Origin: Rhizobium sp. ARZ01
GTDB taxonomy: Bacteria > Pseudomonadota > Alphaproteobacteria > Rhizobiales > Rhizobiaceae
Direction: 5' to 3'
Length of the DNA stretch: 64,000 nucleotides
Assembly (NCBI RefSeq): GCF_014851675.1
Contig: NZ_JACVAE010000002.1
Span: forward strand, 124,001 to 188,000
Part shown: positions 39,036 to 47,913 of the stretch, in pieces
How the letters are laid out: each line of letters starts with the position of its first letter
Position numbering within the stretch: the stretch's first letter is position 1
Position numbers and translations under genes: made by a program
Notes under the pieces: generated by a model
Seen by the model: the letters and a program-made list of their open reading frames with translations, nothing else
Database searches by the model: none
What the model was told of the DNA's origin: nothing

Positions 39036-39929
39036 ATGGAACTGAAATGGCTTGAGGATTTCACGACCCTGGCACAGACGCTCAGCTTCTCGAGAGCTGC
39101 GGAAGTGCGAAACGTGACGCAGTCGGCGTTCAGCCGGCGGATCAAGCAACTTGAGATGTGGCTCGGTGTCACGCTTGTCAGCCGTGCAACCTTTCCTGCC
39201 GAACTCACGCGCGAAGGCCGGGCGTTCCTGCCGGTTGCACAGGAGGCGATTCGGAACTTCCATGCGACGCGCGAGGCACTTCGCCCACAGAAGAACGATC
39301 AGACACTGACCTTTTCGGCACTCCACACGCTGACAGTAACGTTCTTCCCGGAGTGGCTCAGCGAGGTGAGCAAAAGGTTGGGCAACATTCGCTCCCGTCT
39401 CAGCCCCGACAAGGGAGGGATCGAGGAGAACATTGGGACGCTGGTGGATGGCGAGGCTGACTTTTTCCTGACCTATGCCCATCCCTCCGTGCCATTCCTG
39501 CTGGATTCACAACTCTTTCCCTACCGCATACTTGGGACGGAGCGGGTAATTCCGGTCTCCCGCCCGACTGCAGGCGGCCCGATGCTCGACCTGACGATCG
39601 AGAGCGGAGAAGCGGTTCCCTATCTCAGCTACGGCGACTTTTCCTTCTTCGGGGTAGCACTGTCGAGGCTCCTCGCGGCGCGGCCGGCGTTCAAGGCCCG
39701 GATCGTGCACGAAAACACGATCTCGATCGGCCTGAAGACGATGGCGCTTGCCGGCTGGGGGCTCGCCTGGTTGCCGGAAAGCCTGATACGCACGGAACTC
39801 GCGGAAGGCAGCCTGGTGCGGGCGAGCAACGATCCTGCCTGGGACTTCGAGACCCAGATCCGCATCTACCGGCACGCTGCCGCCGGCCGGCCGATCGTAG
39901 AAGCCTTCTGGCAGGCGATCCGTTCCTAA
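39036..39929 (+). CDS. LysR-type transcriptional regulator (HypT/YjiE-like)
   Basis: A 297-residue LysR-type regulator. N-terminal HTH: MELKWLEDFTTLAQTLSFSR followed by AAEVRNVTQSAFSRRIKQLE, a pattern that resembles the HypT/YjiE subgroup; the rest is the effector domain. The start at 39036 is preceded by GAAGGAGAGG. It is divergent from dat, so it most likely regulates the importer/transaminase operon and itself; the effector is unknown. HypT of E. coli responds to hypochlorite, but no such role can be claimed here. Confidence 0.88.
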   Translation: MELKWLEDFTTLAQTLSFSRAAEVRNVTQSAFSRRIKQLEMWLGVTLVSRATFPAELTREGRAFLPVAQEAIRNFHATREALRPQKNDQTLTFSALHTLTVTFFPEWLSEVSKRLGNIRSRLSPDKGGIEENIGTLVDGEADFFLTYAHPSVPFLLDSQLFPYRILGTERVIPVSRPTAGGPMLDLTIESGEAVPYLSYGDFSFFGVALSRLLAARPAFKARIVHENTISIGLKTMALAGWGLAWLPESLIRTELAEGSLVRASNDPAWDFETQIRIYRHAAAGRPIVEAFWQAIRS

Positions 39930-39953
39930 TAGCGCGATGCGCTTCGGTTGCAC

Positions 39954-40688
39954 TCAGCTGTGTTTCACCCGCTGTCGTCCCTCGAGAAGTTCGATCTGGA
40001 TCTGCTGCAATTCCGCCAGCCGCTCCCATTGATGGGCCATCTGGTGGTCGATCATATCGTGCAACTGACGGATCTCGAGTTCGGCGCGCAGGTTGATCAT
40101 GTAGTCGTTTTCCGCACGCAGGCGATCCTTCTCCTCCTGGCGCTTCTGGCTCATCATGATGACCGGCGCCTGCAGGGCGGCGATGCAGGAGAGCACAAGA
40201 TTGAGCAGGATGAAGGGATAGGGATCGAAACCGCCCGCCAGCAAGCCGGTCACGTTGATGGTCATCCAGCCGACCAGCACAAGGCAGAAGGCGATGATGA
40301 AGCTCCAGGAACCGCCAAATGCGGCCACCTTGTCCGCCGCCCGCTGTCCGAATGTCTCTGTTTCCAGGTCCTTCCTCAGCGTGCTTGCCGCGCTGGCGTG
40401 GACGGAGGAGACGCCCATTTCGAAACTCTCAAGCACCTGGCGATCGAGATCGCTCAGTTCGCCGCGCTCCTGTTCGAGAAGGTCGGCCACATAGCGGCGA
40501 CGGTAAAGCGACAGATCGGGACCGCAGATGCGGCTGTCCGCATTCCAGTCCTTCACGTCGCTGGCGATCAACTCGGAAATGCCGGGACGGATGGCGGAGG
40601 CGTGGTAGAGCCTGCCAGGGGCAAACAGCTTGCCGCAGACCGCACAGGGCTCCGTCCTGGTGCGGGCGCCACTTCCGTTCTTCCCCAT
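39954..40688 (-). CDS. DUF1003 membrane protein
   Basis: A 244-residue protein of the DUF1003 family. It has an N-terminal cytoplasmic part with CxxC (EPCAVCGKLF) and a further Cys (ICGPDLSLYRRRYV). Two TM helices span about residues 125-175, in the family pattern FGGSWSFIIAFCLVLVGWM then FDPYPFILLNLVLSC. The C-terminal tail is coiled-coil-like and rich in Gln/Glu. Function unknown. It ends 25 bp from the LysR gene on the opposite strand. Confidence 0.88.
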   Translation of the reverse strand: MGKNGSGARTRTEPCAVCGKLFAPGRLYHASAIRPGISELIASDVKDWNADSRICGPDLSLYRRRYVADLLEQERGELSDLDRQVLESFEMGVSSVHASAASTLRKDLETETFGQRAADKVAAFGGSWSFIIAFCLVLVGWMTINVTGLLAGGFDPYPFILLNLVLSCIAALQAPVIMMSQKRQEEKDRLRAENDYMINLRAELEIRQLHDMIDHQMAHQWERLAELQQIQIELLEGRQRVKHS

Positions 40689-40800
40689 CCGGATCGCCTC
40701 CTACACATCGGAAAGCGCGCAGAGTGCCTTTCCCGGCCGGAAAACTACAGCGGGCGGAGGCGAGCGGCAACTGTACGTCGCCGCTCGACCCGAAACGGCT

Positions 40801-42405
40801 TCAGGCGGTCGCGCCCTTGGTTCGCGTCTGGTGGATTTCGATCAGGCTCGGGCCATTACGCCGGGTTGCCGCCCCCAGTGCCGGGCCCAGCTCTGCGACG
40901 TCGGTGAGACGGACGGCCGGAACCCCATACGCCTTCGCGATATCAAGGAAGTCCGGCGCCGAGGGTCTTACGCCTTCCGGCTCAACCCCCGTTTCTACCA
41001 TGTAGTTTTCGATTTCCTGATAACCGTCGTTGTTCCAGACGAGGAAGATGACCTTCGCGCCGGCATCAGCGGCCGAGCCGATCTCGGCCAGCGAAAACTG
41101 GAAGCCACCGTCGCCCGTGAGGCACACGACCGGGCGGTCCGGTGCGCCGATAGCAGCGCCCACCGCCGCCGGTGCGCCATAGCCGAGTGCACCGAACCCC
41201 GTTGCGGCGTTGAACCAGGACATCGGCCTTGCGACGTCGAGATAGAGATTGCCGGCATAGACGGCCTGCGTGGAATCGCCGACGACGATCGCATCGGGCA
41301 GCGCGTCGTAGACCATCCCCATGATGCCGATCTCCGTCTGGATCTTCGGCGAAAGTTCGTTCCATGCGGATTCCCGCGTTTTGCGGGCCTGCTCCGCGCC
41401 CTCGGTGCTATGGGCGGAGAGTAGCGGCAGGACGCCGTCGACCGCTGCTTGCACCGTCGAGAGAACAGGCAGGTCCGCCCGTGGCTCACGCGCCAGCTGC
41501 TGGGCGTCGATGTCGACCCGCACGAATTTCTTCAGCACCGGAAAGGCATCGTTGGCATACATGTCGTAGTCTGTCTGCCCCATCTCTGTGCCGAGACCGA
41601 TGACGAGATCGGCTTCCGCGATCAGCGCCCGGGGCGCCTTGAGACTTGGGCTCGCCGGGACCCGCAGCGGGTGGCCCGACAGCATGCCGCGGGCATTCGT
41701 CGTCAGAACCACAGGTGCGTCCAGCTTTTCAGCCAGCGCAGTCACGGCCTTGTCCGCCGAGACAGCACCGCCGCCGCACATCAGCACGATGCGTTTTGCC
41801 TGGTTGCAAAGCGCGGCCAGTTCCTTGAGCGTTTCCGAATCCGCGCTCGGGCGCGCCGCGCGGGTTGCCTTCGGCACCATGTCGCCAGCCAGAAGCGGCA
41901 TCACATCCGTCGGAATTTCGATATGAACCGGACCCGGTCGCGCGGAGCCCATGATCGAAAAGGCCTGGGCGATGACTGCGGGCAAATCCGCGGGATCGAC
42001 CAGCGTGTGCGAATAGAGCGCAAAGCTCTTCATCATCGCCGCCTGGTCCGGCAGTTCGTGCAATAGGCCGCGGCCGTGGCCGAGCGAGTTGCGCCGGTTG
42101 ACGCCGGAGATCACCAGCATCGGGATCGAATCCTGCCGGGCCTGCGCCATCGCCGTAATTGTGTTCGTGAGGCCCGGTCCGGTAATGACGAGCGCCACGC
42201 CCGGCTTACCGGTGACGCGGGCGTAGCCATCGGCCATGAAGCCTGCGCCCTGTTCATGGCGCGGGGTGATGTGCCGGATCTTCGATGAGGCAAGTCCCCG
42301 GTAGAGTTCGACGGTGTGCACCCCCGGAATGCCGAAGACGACGTCCACACCATTCGCCTCGAGGAGATCGACCATCGCCTCCCCGACTGTCTTGGCCCTC
42401 GTCAT
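40801..42405 (-). CDS. aruI: AruI-like TPP enzyme, probable 5-guanidino-2-oxopentanoate decarboxylase
   Basis: A 534-residue thiamine-diphosphate enzyme of the acetolactate-synthase superfamily. The pyrimidine domain has the catalytic Glu in RHEQGAGFMADGYAR and PVHIEIPTDV. The TPP motif is LTGDGGFQFSLAEIG...WNNDGYQE. The N-terminal VFGIPGVHTVELYRGL is characteristic of AruI, which decarboxylates 2-ketoarginine in the Pseudomonas arginine transaminase pathway. The upstream gene is an AruH-like aminotransferase, overlapping by ATGA, which supports this assignment. It is not a biosynthetic IlvB: no regulatory subunit gene lies nearby. The exact substrate is inferred. Confidence 0.8.
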   Translation of the reverse strand: MTRAKTVGEAMVDLLEANGVDVVFGIPGVHTVELYRGLASSKIRHITPRHEQGAGFMADGYARVTGKPGVALVITGPGLTNTITAMAQARQDSIPMLVISGVNRRNSLGHGRGLLHELPDQAAMMKSFALYSHTLVDPADLPAVIAQAFSIMGSARPGPVHIEIPTDVMPLLAGDMVPKATRAARPSADSETLKELAALCNQAKRIVLMCGGGAVSADKAVTALAEKLDAPVVLTTNARGMLSGHPLRVPASPSLKAPRALIAEADLVIGLGTEMGQTDYDMYANDAFPVLKKFVRVDIDAQQLAREPRADLPVLSTVQAAVDGVLPLLSAHSTEGAEQARKTRESAWNELSPKIQTEIGIMGMVYDALPDAIVVGDSTQAVYAGNLYLDVARPMSWFNAATGFGALGYGAPAAVGAAIGAPDRPVVCLTGDGGFQFSLAEIGSAADAGAKVIFLVWNNDGYQEIENYMVETGVEPEGVRPSAPDFLDIAKAYGVPAVRLTDVAELGPALGAATRRNGPSLIEIHQTRTKGATA

Positions 42406-43592
42406 GCCCGCTTCTCCTTCTTAAGGCCCGATCGCGCGGCCAGGGCGGACATCCGCCGGCAGGCCTCGTCAATCTGGCCTTCCGGCACCGTCAGGCTGAT
42501 GCGGACAAAGTCGGCCGCTCCCTCCCCGAACGAAGCTCCGGGCATGACGGCGACCTGCTCTTCGTTCAGCAGCGCCCAGGCAAACTCTTCACCATTCATG
42601 CCCGTTCCGGAGACATCGACGACGATGAACATGCCGGCCTCGGGCGGCAGCGGCAGCAACCCCGGCGCCTCGGCCAGGCTCGCAACGATACGATCGGCGC
42701 GGCCCTTGTAGGACGTGCGCATCCGCGCAGACGTGTCGATCGGATTGTCGAGTGCAAAGGCGGTCATATCGGCGATGAAGGGCTGCACGCCGAAGAGCAT
42801 CGTTTCGGAAACCGAAAGCAGCCGGCTTGTGAACTCTTCCGGTCCGATTGCCCAGCCGCTACGGAAGCCGGGAGCAGCGTGAGACTTCGAAATCGACGAG
42901 CAGACAATCGTGCGCTCGGCAAGGTCGGGATTGTCGAAGGGAGAGACAAATCCGCCGGCGAAGACCAGTTCCTCATAGACCTCGTCACAAACGATCCAGA
43001 GATCGTGCTTGCGGCACACCTCGCCGATGGCGGCAATCTCGGCGGCGGTCAGCACCGCGCCGGTCGGATTGTGCGGTGTGTTGAGCAGGAGGACACGGCA
43101 TTCCTGCGTGATTGCCCGCTCAAGGTCCGCCGCCTGCATGTGAAAGCCGTTTTCCGCGCGCAAGGGAACGGTTACCTGATCGGCGCCGGTGGCACGGATC
43201 ACGCCTTCGTAAGTCGCATAGAGCGGATCGCCGACCAGCACGGCATCGCCCTTCTCGACGAGGCCGAGCATGACGGCGAAGAGGGCCGTCTGGGTGCCTG
43301 GGAAGCAAAGAACGTTGGCGCTCGTCACATCGGCGCGGCGCTTTTTGTACTTGCGAACCAATGCTTCGACGACCGGCGGCTCGCCACGGCCGTTGGAATA
43401 ACGGTAGCGACCGGCATGCATCGCGCGCGTCGCTTCGGCGAGCAGGCTCTCATGCGGGGGCATATCCGGCTCGCCGATCGTCAGCTCGATGATCGGCTCG
43501 CCCTTACTCTTGCGCCGACGCGCTTCGATGTGGATCTCCCACTTTTCCGAGCCGAGGCTGGCCAGCCTGTCCGTAATGGATGCATACCGCAT
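42402..43592 (-). CDS. aruH: AruH-like aminotransferase, probable arginine:pyruvate transaminase
   Basis: A 396-residue fold-type I PLP aminotransferase. Substrate and cofactor motifs are LLNTPHNPTGAVL, WIVCDEVYEELVF and the PLP Lys in SSISKSHAAPGFRSGW. Its partnership with the AruI-like decarboxylase suggests it transaminates arginine, or a close guanidino amino acid, to the 2-oxo acid. The start ATG at 43592 and the ATGA overlap at the 3' end with aruI are clear. A general aspartate-type transaminase is the alternative. Confidence 0.78.
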   Translation of the reverse strand: MRYASITDRLASLGSEKWEIHIEARRRKSKGEPIIELTIGEPDMPPHESLLAEATRAMHAGRYRYSNGRGEPPVVEALVRKYKKRRADVTSANVLCFPGTQTALFAVMLGLVEKGDAVLVGDPLYATYEGVIRATGADQVTVPLRAENGFHMQAADLERAITQECRVLLLNTPHNPTGAVLTAAEIAAIGEVCRKHDLWIVCDEVYEELVFAGGFVSPFDNPDLAERTIVCSSISKSHAAPGFRSGWAIGPEEFTSRLLSVSETMLFGVQPFIADMTAFALDNPIDTSARMRTSYKGRADRIVASLAEAPGLLPLPPEAGMFIVVDVSGTGMNGEEFAWALLNEEQVAVMPGASFGEGAADFVRISLTVPEGQIDEACRRMSALAARSGLKKEKRA

Positions 43593-43606
43593 CGTCTTCC
43601 TCCCAC

Positions 43607-44239
43607 TTACAATTCATTTACCGCCGGTGCGCCGATCGGCACGCCGATCAACGCCTCGACCGAAGAAAGCGCGATCCTGACAAGTTCGCTCTCCTCGAAT
43701 AGTTCTCCCGCCAGGCAACCTTCAAGCCAGAGGCCGTCCAGCAGCCCGTTGATCGCAATAGCCAGGGCACGGCAGCGGGCCGCCCCTCCATCTTGTCCCT
43801 TGGCAGCCAGGAAATCCGCAAGCAGCCCCTCCAGCGCGTCACGAAAGCCCAGATAACCTTCGCGGTGGATCGCAGCGAGTTGCGGATCGACACTGACCTG
43901 ACTGATGAATGCTGCCCATAGCGACAGGCTTCGGCTGTTTGCGACCGGTTCTGTCAGGTTGATGATGATAAACGAGCGCAGCCGTTCCTCAGGATCTCCG
44001 GTGACACGCGCGGCCTTTTCCGTCAGCCGTGCGATCACCACCCGGTAGGCTTCCTGGAGAATGTGCTCCTTGGAGGAGAAATAGTGCCGGATCAGCCCGG
44101 CGGTCACGCCGGCCTTGATTGCAATCTGCCGCACCGTCGCCCCCTGCAGTCCGCTCTCGGCAATGCAGTCGAGCGTCGCCTCGATCAGGTCGTGGCGGCG
44201 TTCGCTCTCCGGCGCGCGGTGGAAGGGGCGTCTCGTCAT
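43607..44239 (-). CDS. TetR-family regulator with BetI-like C-terminus
   Basis: A 210-residue TetR-type protein: N-terminal HTH (RRHDLIEATLDCIAESGLQG then ATVRQIAIKAGVTAGLIRHYF) and an all-helical ligand-binding half resembling BetI regulators. The start at 44239 overlaps the stop of the upstream gene by ATGA, so a longer reading to 44593 is discarded. Being inside the aruI/aruH/hydrolase operon, it is the likely regulator of the divergent import and breakdown operons; its ligand is unknown. Confidence 0.88.
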   Translation of the reverse strand: MTRRPFHRAPESERRHDLIEATLDCIAESGLQGATVRQIAIKAGVTAGLIRHYFSSKEHILQEAYRVVIARLTEKAARVTGDPEERLRSFIIINLTEPVANSRSLSLWAAFISQVSVDPQLAAIHREGYLGFRDALEGLLADFLAAKGQDGGAARCRALAIAINGLLDGLWLEGCLAGELFEESELVRIALSSVEALIGVPIGAPAVNEL

Positions 44240-45114
44240 GCGGCTCGCCGGAGGACCGGCCGTGTGAGGCAGGTAGGCCCGCCCTCGCAGGCGATGCACA
44301 GCGCGTCGGCTTCGAAGGTCTCCACCAGGCAACCCGCAGCCTCCATCGCCGCTTTCGTCTTCGGGAAACCTTCGACCATGATCACCTCGTTCGGGCGCGT
44401 CGGAAGCACGTTCAGGCTCAGTCCGTTGCTGGCATGGAACTCGTCGGCCGGCGCCTCGATCAGGCGGATGCCGCGTGCCTTCAGGAGCTGGTAGAAAGCG
44501 GCCGGCAGGAGCGGCGCGAAGACGAGCGCGAGGTCGCCGGCAAGCGGGCTCATCACGCTCATCAGGTGCAGGCAGGCCGCCTCCCCCTGCCATAGCGGTA
44601 GGTCATAGGCCAGCACTGAGATGCCGTGCGGTGCGAGCATGCGCATCAGTTGGTCGATGCCCTCCTGATTGGTTCGCACGCCGCGGCCGACGACGAGCGT
44701 CTTGGCGTCCAGCCAGATGCAGTCGCCGCCCTCGACCGTTCCCGGCGCCTCGATACGGCCGAGGATGGGAATCTGCCGCTCGGCATAGGCCTTCTCGTGC
44801 AACTCGGTCTCGTTCGCCCGAAGCGGCTTGCCCATGCGCAGGATGATCGCGCCGTGGTCGGACATGAGCGACGGGTCGTGGGTGAACATGGCATCGGCAA
44901 GCCCATCGCCAGAATCCTCCAGCCAGATGATCTCCGTCCCCGACTTTTCCACGAGCCGTGCGAACTCCGCATACTGGCGCAACGCCTTCTGCCCGTCGAA
45001 AGTCGGCCCGTAGTGCCATTTGGCCGGATCGGCGGCGACCAGGCTCGGGCCAGGTCGGCGCATAAGCACGCGCAAAAGCGGAGCTGACATTTCCTGGGAA
45101 CCGAACGTGGGCAT
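44236..45114 (-). CDS. Dimethylarginine dimethylaminohydrolase/arginine deiminase-like enzyme
   Basis: A 292-residue guanidine-modifying-enzyme superfamily protein. Visible catalytic features are DAMFTHDPSLMSD near residue 75, EGGDCIWLDAKTLVVG near 128, the His region CLHLMSVMSPL near 187 and the nucleophilic Cys near the C-terminus in EGGPTCLTRPV. These fit DDAH-like enzymes, which hydrolyse methylated arginine to citrulline plus dimethylamine, or related guanidines. Start 45114 has a strong site (AAAGGAG). The divergent importer suggests an external guanidino compound; the true substrate is unproven. Confidence 0.82.
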   Translation of the reverse strand: MPTFGSQEMSAPLLRVLMRRPGPSLVAADPAKWHYGPTFDGQKALRQYAEFARLVEKSGTEIIWLEDSGDGLADAMFTHDPSLMSDHGAIILRMGKPLRANETELHEKAYAERQIPILGRIEAPGTVEGGDCIWLDAKTLVVGRGVRTNQEGIDQLMRMLAPHGISVLAYDLPLWQGEAACLHLMSVMSPLAGDLALVFAPLLPAAFYQLLKARGIRLIEAPADEFHASNGLSLNVLPTRPNEVIMVEGFPKTKAAMEAAGCLVETFEADALCIACEGGPTCLTRPVLRRAA

Positions 45115-45177
45115 CAGCTACTCCTTTGACGGAAAACGGGTTTTGGCGGGGTCGCGCAAAAAGTCTGCGGCGCGGTT

Positions 45178-45205
45178 ATTATACGCTTGAACAATTACGC
45201 CACAA
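45178..45205 (-). promoter_or_regulatory. Probable sigma-70-type promoter for the leftward guanidino-compound operon
   Basis: On the minus strand, TTGTGG (reading 45205 to 45200) and TATAAT (45183 to 45178) are separated by 16 bases, about 63 bases upstream of the hydrolase start. The -10 box is a perfect match and the -35 box partial. It lies in the 246-bp divergent region between the hydrolase and ATPase genes. Start of transcription was not determined. Confidence 0.45.
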
Positions 45206-45360
45206 GTGCAACGATGGTGTCAATGGAAGGACGTGACGGGCCGAAGATGCCCGCGCGAAAGGAAGCACCTGGCCGCAAAGGCACGGTTGCGAAAAACAAC
45301 AGGGGAAGAAATGCGCATGACTCATGCCGTGTTCTGCTGTGCGTCGGAGAACCGTATCCG

Positions 45361-46134
45361 ATGACGGATCGCGCCGAGGCAATCGCAGTCGAAAACCTGC
45401 ATAAGCGCTTCGGACCGCTCGAGGTCCTAAAGGGGGTTTCCCTCACGGCACACGAAGGCGATGTCATCGCCATCATCGGCGGCTCCGGCTCGGGCAAATC
45501 CACATTCCTTCGCTGCATCAACATGCTGGAACTGCCGAGCGCAGGATCGGTAACGATTCATGGCGAGACGATCGCCATGAAGAAGGATGGCCATGGCGGC
45601 CTGGTGCCGGCCGACCGAAAGCAGGTGGAGCGCATCCGCTCGCGCCTCGGCATGGTCTTCCAGAGCTTCAATCTCTGGCAGCACATGACCATCCTGGAAA
45701 ACGTCATCGAGGCGCCCGTGCACGTGCTGGGCGTGCAGAAGGCCGAAGCGATCGAACGCGCGGAAGCGATCCTTCGCCGTGTCGGCCTCTTTGAGAAGCG
45801 CGATGCCTATCCCGCATTCCTCTCCGGCGGCCAGCAGCAGCGCGCGGCAATCGCCCGGGCACTCGCTGTCCAGCCGCATGTCATGCTCTTCGACGAGCCG
45901 ACCTCCGCGCTCGATCCGGAACTGGTGGGTGAAGTGCTGAGCGTGATCGGCGATCTGGCGAAGGAAAAGCGCACGATGATCCTCGTGACGCACGAAATGA
46001 AGTTCGCGCGCAATGTGGCCAACCACATCGTCTTTCTCGCCAATGGCGTGATCGAGGAACAGGGCCCGCCCGAGGAGATATTCGGCGCACCAAAATCGGA
46101 ACGATTGAAGAAGTTTATCAGCTCCATCCACTGA
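45361..46134 (+). CDS. Amino-acid ABC transporter ATPase (guanidino/basic amino-acid importer)
   Basis: A 257-residue HisP/OccP-type ATPase with Walker A GGSGSGKST, signature LSGGQQQR and Walker B VMLFDEPTSALD. The start at 45361 (MTDRAEAIAV) follows a GGAGAA site; longer readings to 45187 run into the divergent promoter. It is the first gene of the rightward operon, with two binding proteins, two permeases and an amidohydrolase after it, so it powers that importer. Confidence 0.9.
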   Translation: MTDRAEAIAVENLHKRFGPLEVLKGVSLTAHEGDVIAIIGGSGSGKSTFLRCINMLELPSAGSVTIHGETIAMKKDGHGGLVPADRKQVERIRSRLGMVFQSFNLWQHMTILENVIEAPVHVLGVQKAEAIERAEAILRRVGLFEKRDAYPAFLSGGQQQRAAIARALAVQPHVMLFDEPTSALDPELVGEVLSVIGDLAKEKRTMILVTHEMKFARNVANHIVFLANGVIEEQGPPEEIFGAPKSERLKKFISSIH

Positions 46135-46165
46135 AAGTAAAAATAACCAACAGAGGGGAAAAAGC

Positions 46166-46945
46166 ATGAAGACTGCATTGAAGACGATCGCACTGGCCGC
46201 CGTCATCGGCCTTGCCGGCATCACCGGTGCCGCCGCGGCGGAACTGAAAGTCGGCGTTGCCGCCGAGCCCTATCCGCCGTTCACCGCACCCGATGCCTCG
46301 GGCAAATGGGAAGGCTGGGAAGTGGACTTCATGAACGCCGTGTGCGCTGAAGCCAAACTCGAATGCGTGCTGACCCCGGTTGCCTGGGACGGCATCATCC
46401 CGGCGCTCACCTCCGGCAAGATCGACATGATCATCAGCTCCATGTCGATCACCGCCGAACGCCAGAAGACGATCGACTTCTCCGACAAGTACTACAACAC
46501 GCCCACCGGTGTGATCGGGCCGAAGGGCGTAGCCTTCGAGGCGACACCGGAGAGCCTTGCCGGCAAGACAATCGGCGTCCAGGTCGCGACCATCCATCAG
46601 GCTTATGCCAACCATTACTTCGGCGCGACGTCGACGTTGAAGGAATATCAGACCCAGGACGAAGCCAACAATGACCTGGCGGCCGGCCGCCTCGATGCTG
46701 TCCAGGCCGACTCCATCGCGCTCAGCGACTTCCTGAAGACCGATCAGGGCAAGGACTGCTGCGATCTCAAGGGCCTCGTGAAGGACGACCCGGCCATCCT
46801 CGGTGCCGGCGTCGGCGTCGGCTTGCGCAAGGGCGAAACCGAGCTGAAAGACAAGCTCAACGCCGCGATCAAGGCGATCCGCGCAAACGGCACTTACGAT
46901 ACCATCACCAAGAAGTACTTCGACTTCGACGTCTACGGCGACTGA
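46166..46945 (+). CDS. Periplasmic binding protein 1, basic-amino-acid/opine type
   Basis: A 259-residue family 3 binding protein with a 25-residue signal peptide (cleavage near AAAAE). It has the ArgT/OccT-type patterns GVAAEPYPPFTAPDASGKWEGWEVDF, ISSMSITAERQKTIDFSDKYYNTP and ADSIALSDFL. The nearby guanidine-modifying and arginine-transaminase-like genes suggest an arginine-like ligand. It is followed by a close paralogue 80 bp downstream. Confidence 0.92.
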   Translation: MKTALKTIALAAVIGLAGITGAAAAELKVGVAAEPYPPFTAPDASGKWEGWEVDFMNAVCAEAKLECVLTPVAWDGIIPALTSGKIDMIISSMSITAERQKTIDFSDKYYNTPTGVIGPKGVAFEATPESLAGKTIGVQVATIHQAYANHYFGATSTLKEYQTQDEANNDLAAGRLDAVQADSIALSDFLKTDQGKDCCDLKGLVKDDPAILGAGVGVGLRKGETELKDKLNAAIKAIRANGTYDTITKKYFDFDVYGD

Positions 46946-47025
46946 TCGCCGTCGACTGGCGCGCTTTAGGAGAGGCGCGCCAGTCTCCTGACCTTTGAAT
47001 GCTAAAAACCACAAAAGGGAACAGC

Positions 47026-47811
47026 ATGAAGAAGACTGCGAAGATCGTTGTGGCGGCCGCGGCCCTTGGGATCATCGCCGCAGCAGGCGCCGCCTCTGCG
47101 GAAACGATCAAGGTCGGCTTGGCGGCCGAACCCTATCCGCCGTTCACCTCGCCAGACGCGACGGGCAACTGGCAAGGCTGGGAGATAGATTTTCAAAAGT
47201 CACTCTGCGCCGAAGCCAAGCTCGACTGCGTTATTACCCCGGTTGCCTGGGACGGCATCATTCCGGCGCTTACGTCGAAAAAGATCGACGTCATCATCGG
47301 CTCGATGACGATTACCGAAGAGCGGATGAAGACCATCGATTTTTCCGATCGGTACTACAAGACACCGAGCGGCGTCATCGGCACGAAGGGTGCGGCGTTC
47401 GAGCCTACGCCGGAGGGGCTCGCCGGGAAGACGATCGGCGTCCAGGTATCGACCACGCAGGAAGTCTACGCGAACAAATACTTCAGCGGCAATGGCACGA
47501 CCGTGAAGGTCTACCAGACACAGGACGAGGCGAACCAGGATCTGATCGCCGGGCGCATCGACGCCGTGCAGGCCGATCTGATACCGCTCGAGGACTTCCT
47601 CAAGACGGAGGAAGGCAAGGCGTGCTGTGAGATGAAGGGCGTGGTCAAGGACGATCCGGCGACCCTGGGTGCCGGCACCGGCATCGGCCTCCGCAAGGGG
47701 GAGGACGAACTTAAGGCCAAGCTCAACGCTGCGATCAAGGCGATCCGGGCCAACGGCACCTATGCCGAGTTCTCGAAGAAGTACTTCAGCTTCGACATCT
47801 ACGGCGAATGA
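47026..47811 (+). CDS. Periplasmic binding protein 2, paralogue of the preceding gene
   Basis: A 261-residue family 3 binding protein, clearly a tandem duplicate of the previous gene. The shared runs include AEPYPPFT, the segment around PVAWDGIIPALTS, ITEERMKTIDFSDRYY and QTQDEAN. Signal peptide of about 24 residues (ASA-E). The start at 47026 has an AAAAGGGAA site; an in-frame upstream ATG at 46999 is weaker. Both copies retain the ligand-site pattern, with changes such as Lys for Gly in ITPVAWDGIIPALTSKK, so they may differ in ligand preference. Confidence 0.92.
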   Translation: MKKTAKIVVAAAALGIIAAAGAASAETIKVGLAAEPYPPFTSPDATGNWQGWEIDFQKSLCAEAKLDCVITPVAWDGIIPALTSKKIDVIIGSMTITEERMKTIDFSDRYYKTPSGVIGTKGAAFEPTPEGLAGKTIGVQVSTTQEVYANKYFSGNGTTVKVYQTQDEANQDLIAGRIDAVQADLIPLEDFLKTEEGKACCEMKGVVKDDPATLGAGTGIGLRKGEDELKAKLNAAIKAIRANGTYAEFSKKYFSFDIYGE

Positions 47812-47913
47812 TGCGTCACGACCTGCGCCGCGGGAAGCGCGGCGCAGCTTCCTTGGTACTGTCAACGACTTCTCCGCCGGGCGACCGGCCGGATTCATAC
47901 GGATACAAGGTTC

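Noticed and set aside
40801..42405. Biosynthetic acetolactate synthase (ilvB)
   Set aside because: No small-subunit gene adjacent, and the N-terminal pattern and neighbouring aminotransferase fit AruI-type 2-ketoarginine decarboxylase better.
45187..45360. Longer N-terminus for the importer ATPase
   Set aside because: The in-frame extension crosses the divergent promoter region and adds residues without similarity; the start at 45361 has a usable ribosome-binding site.
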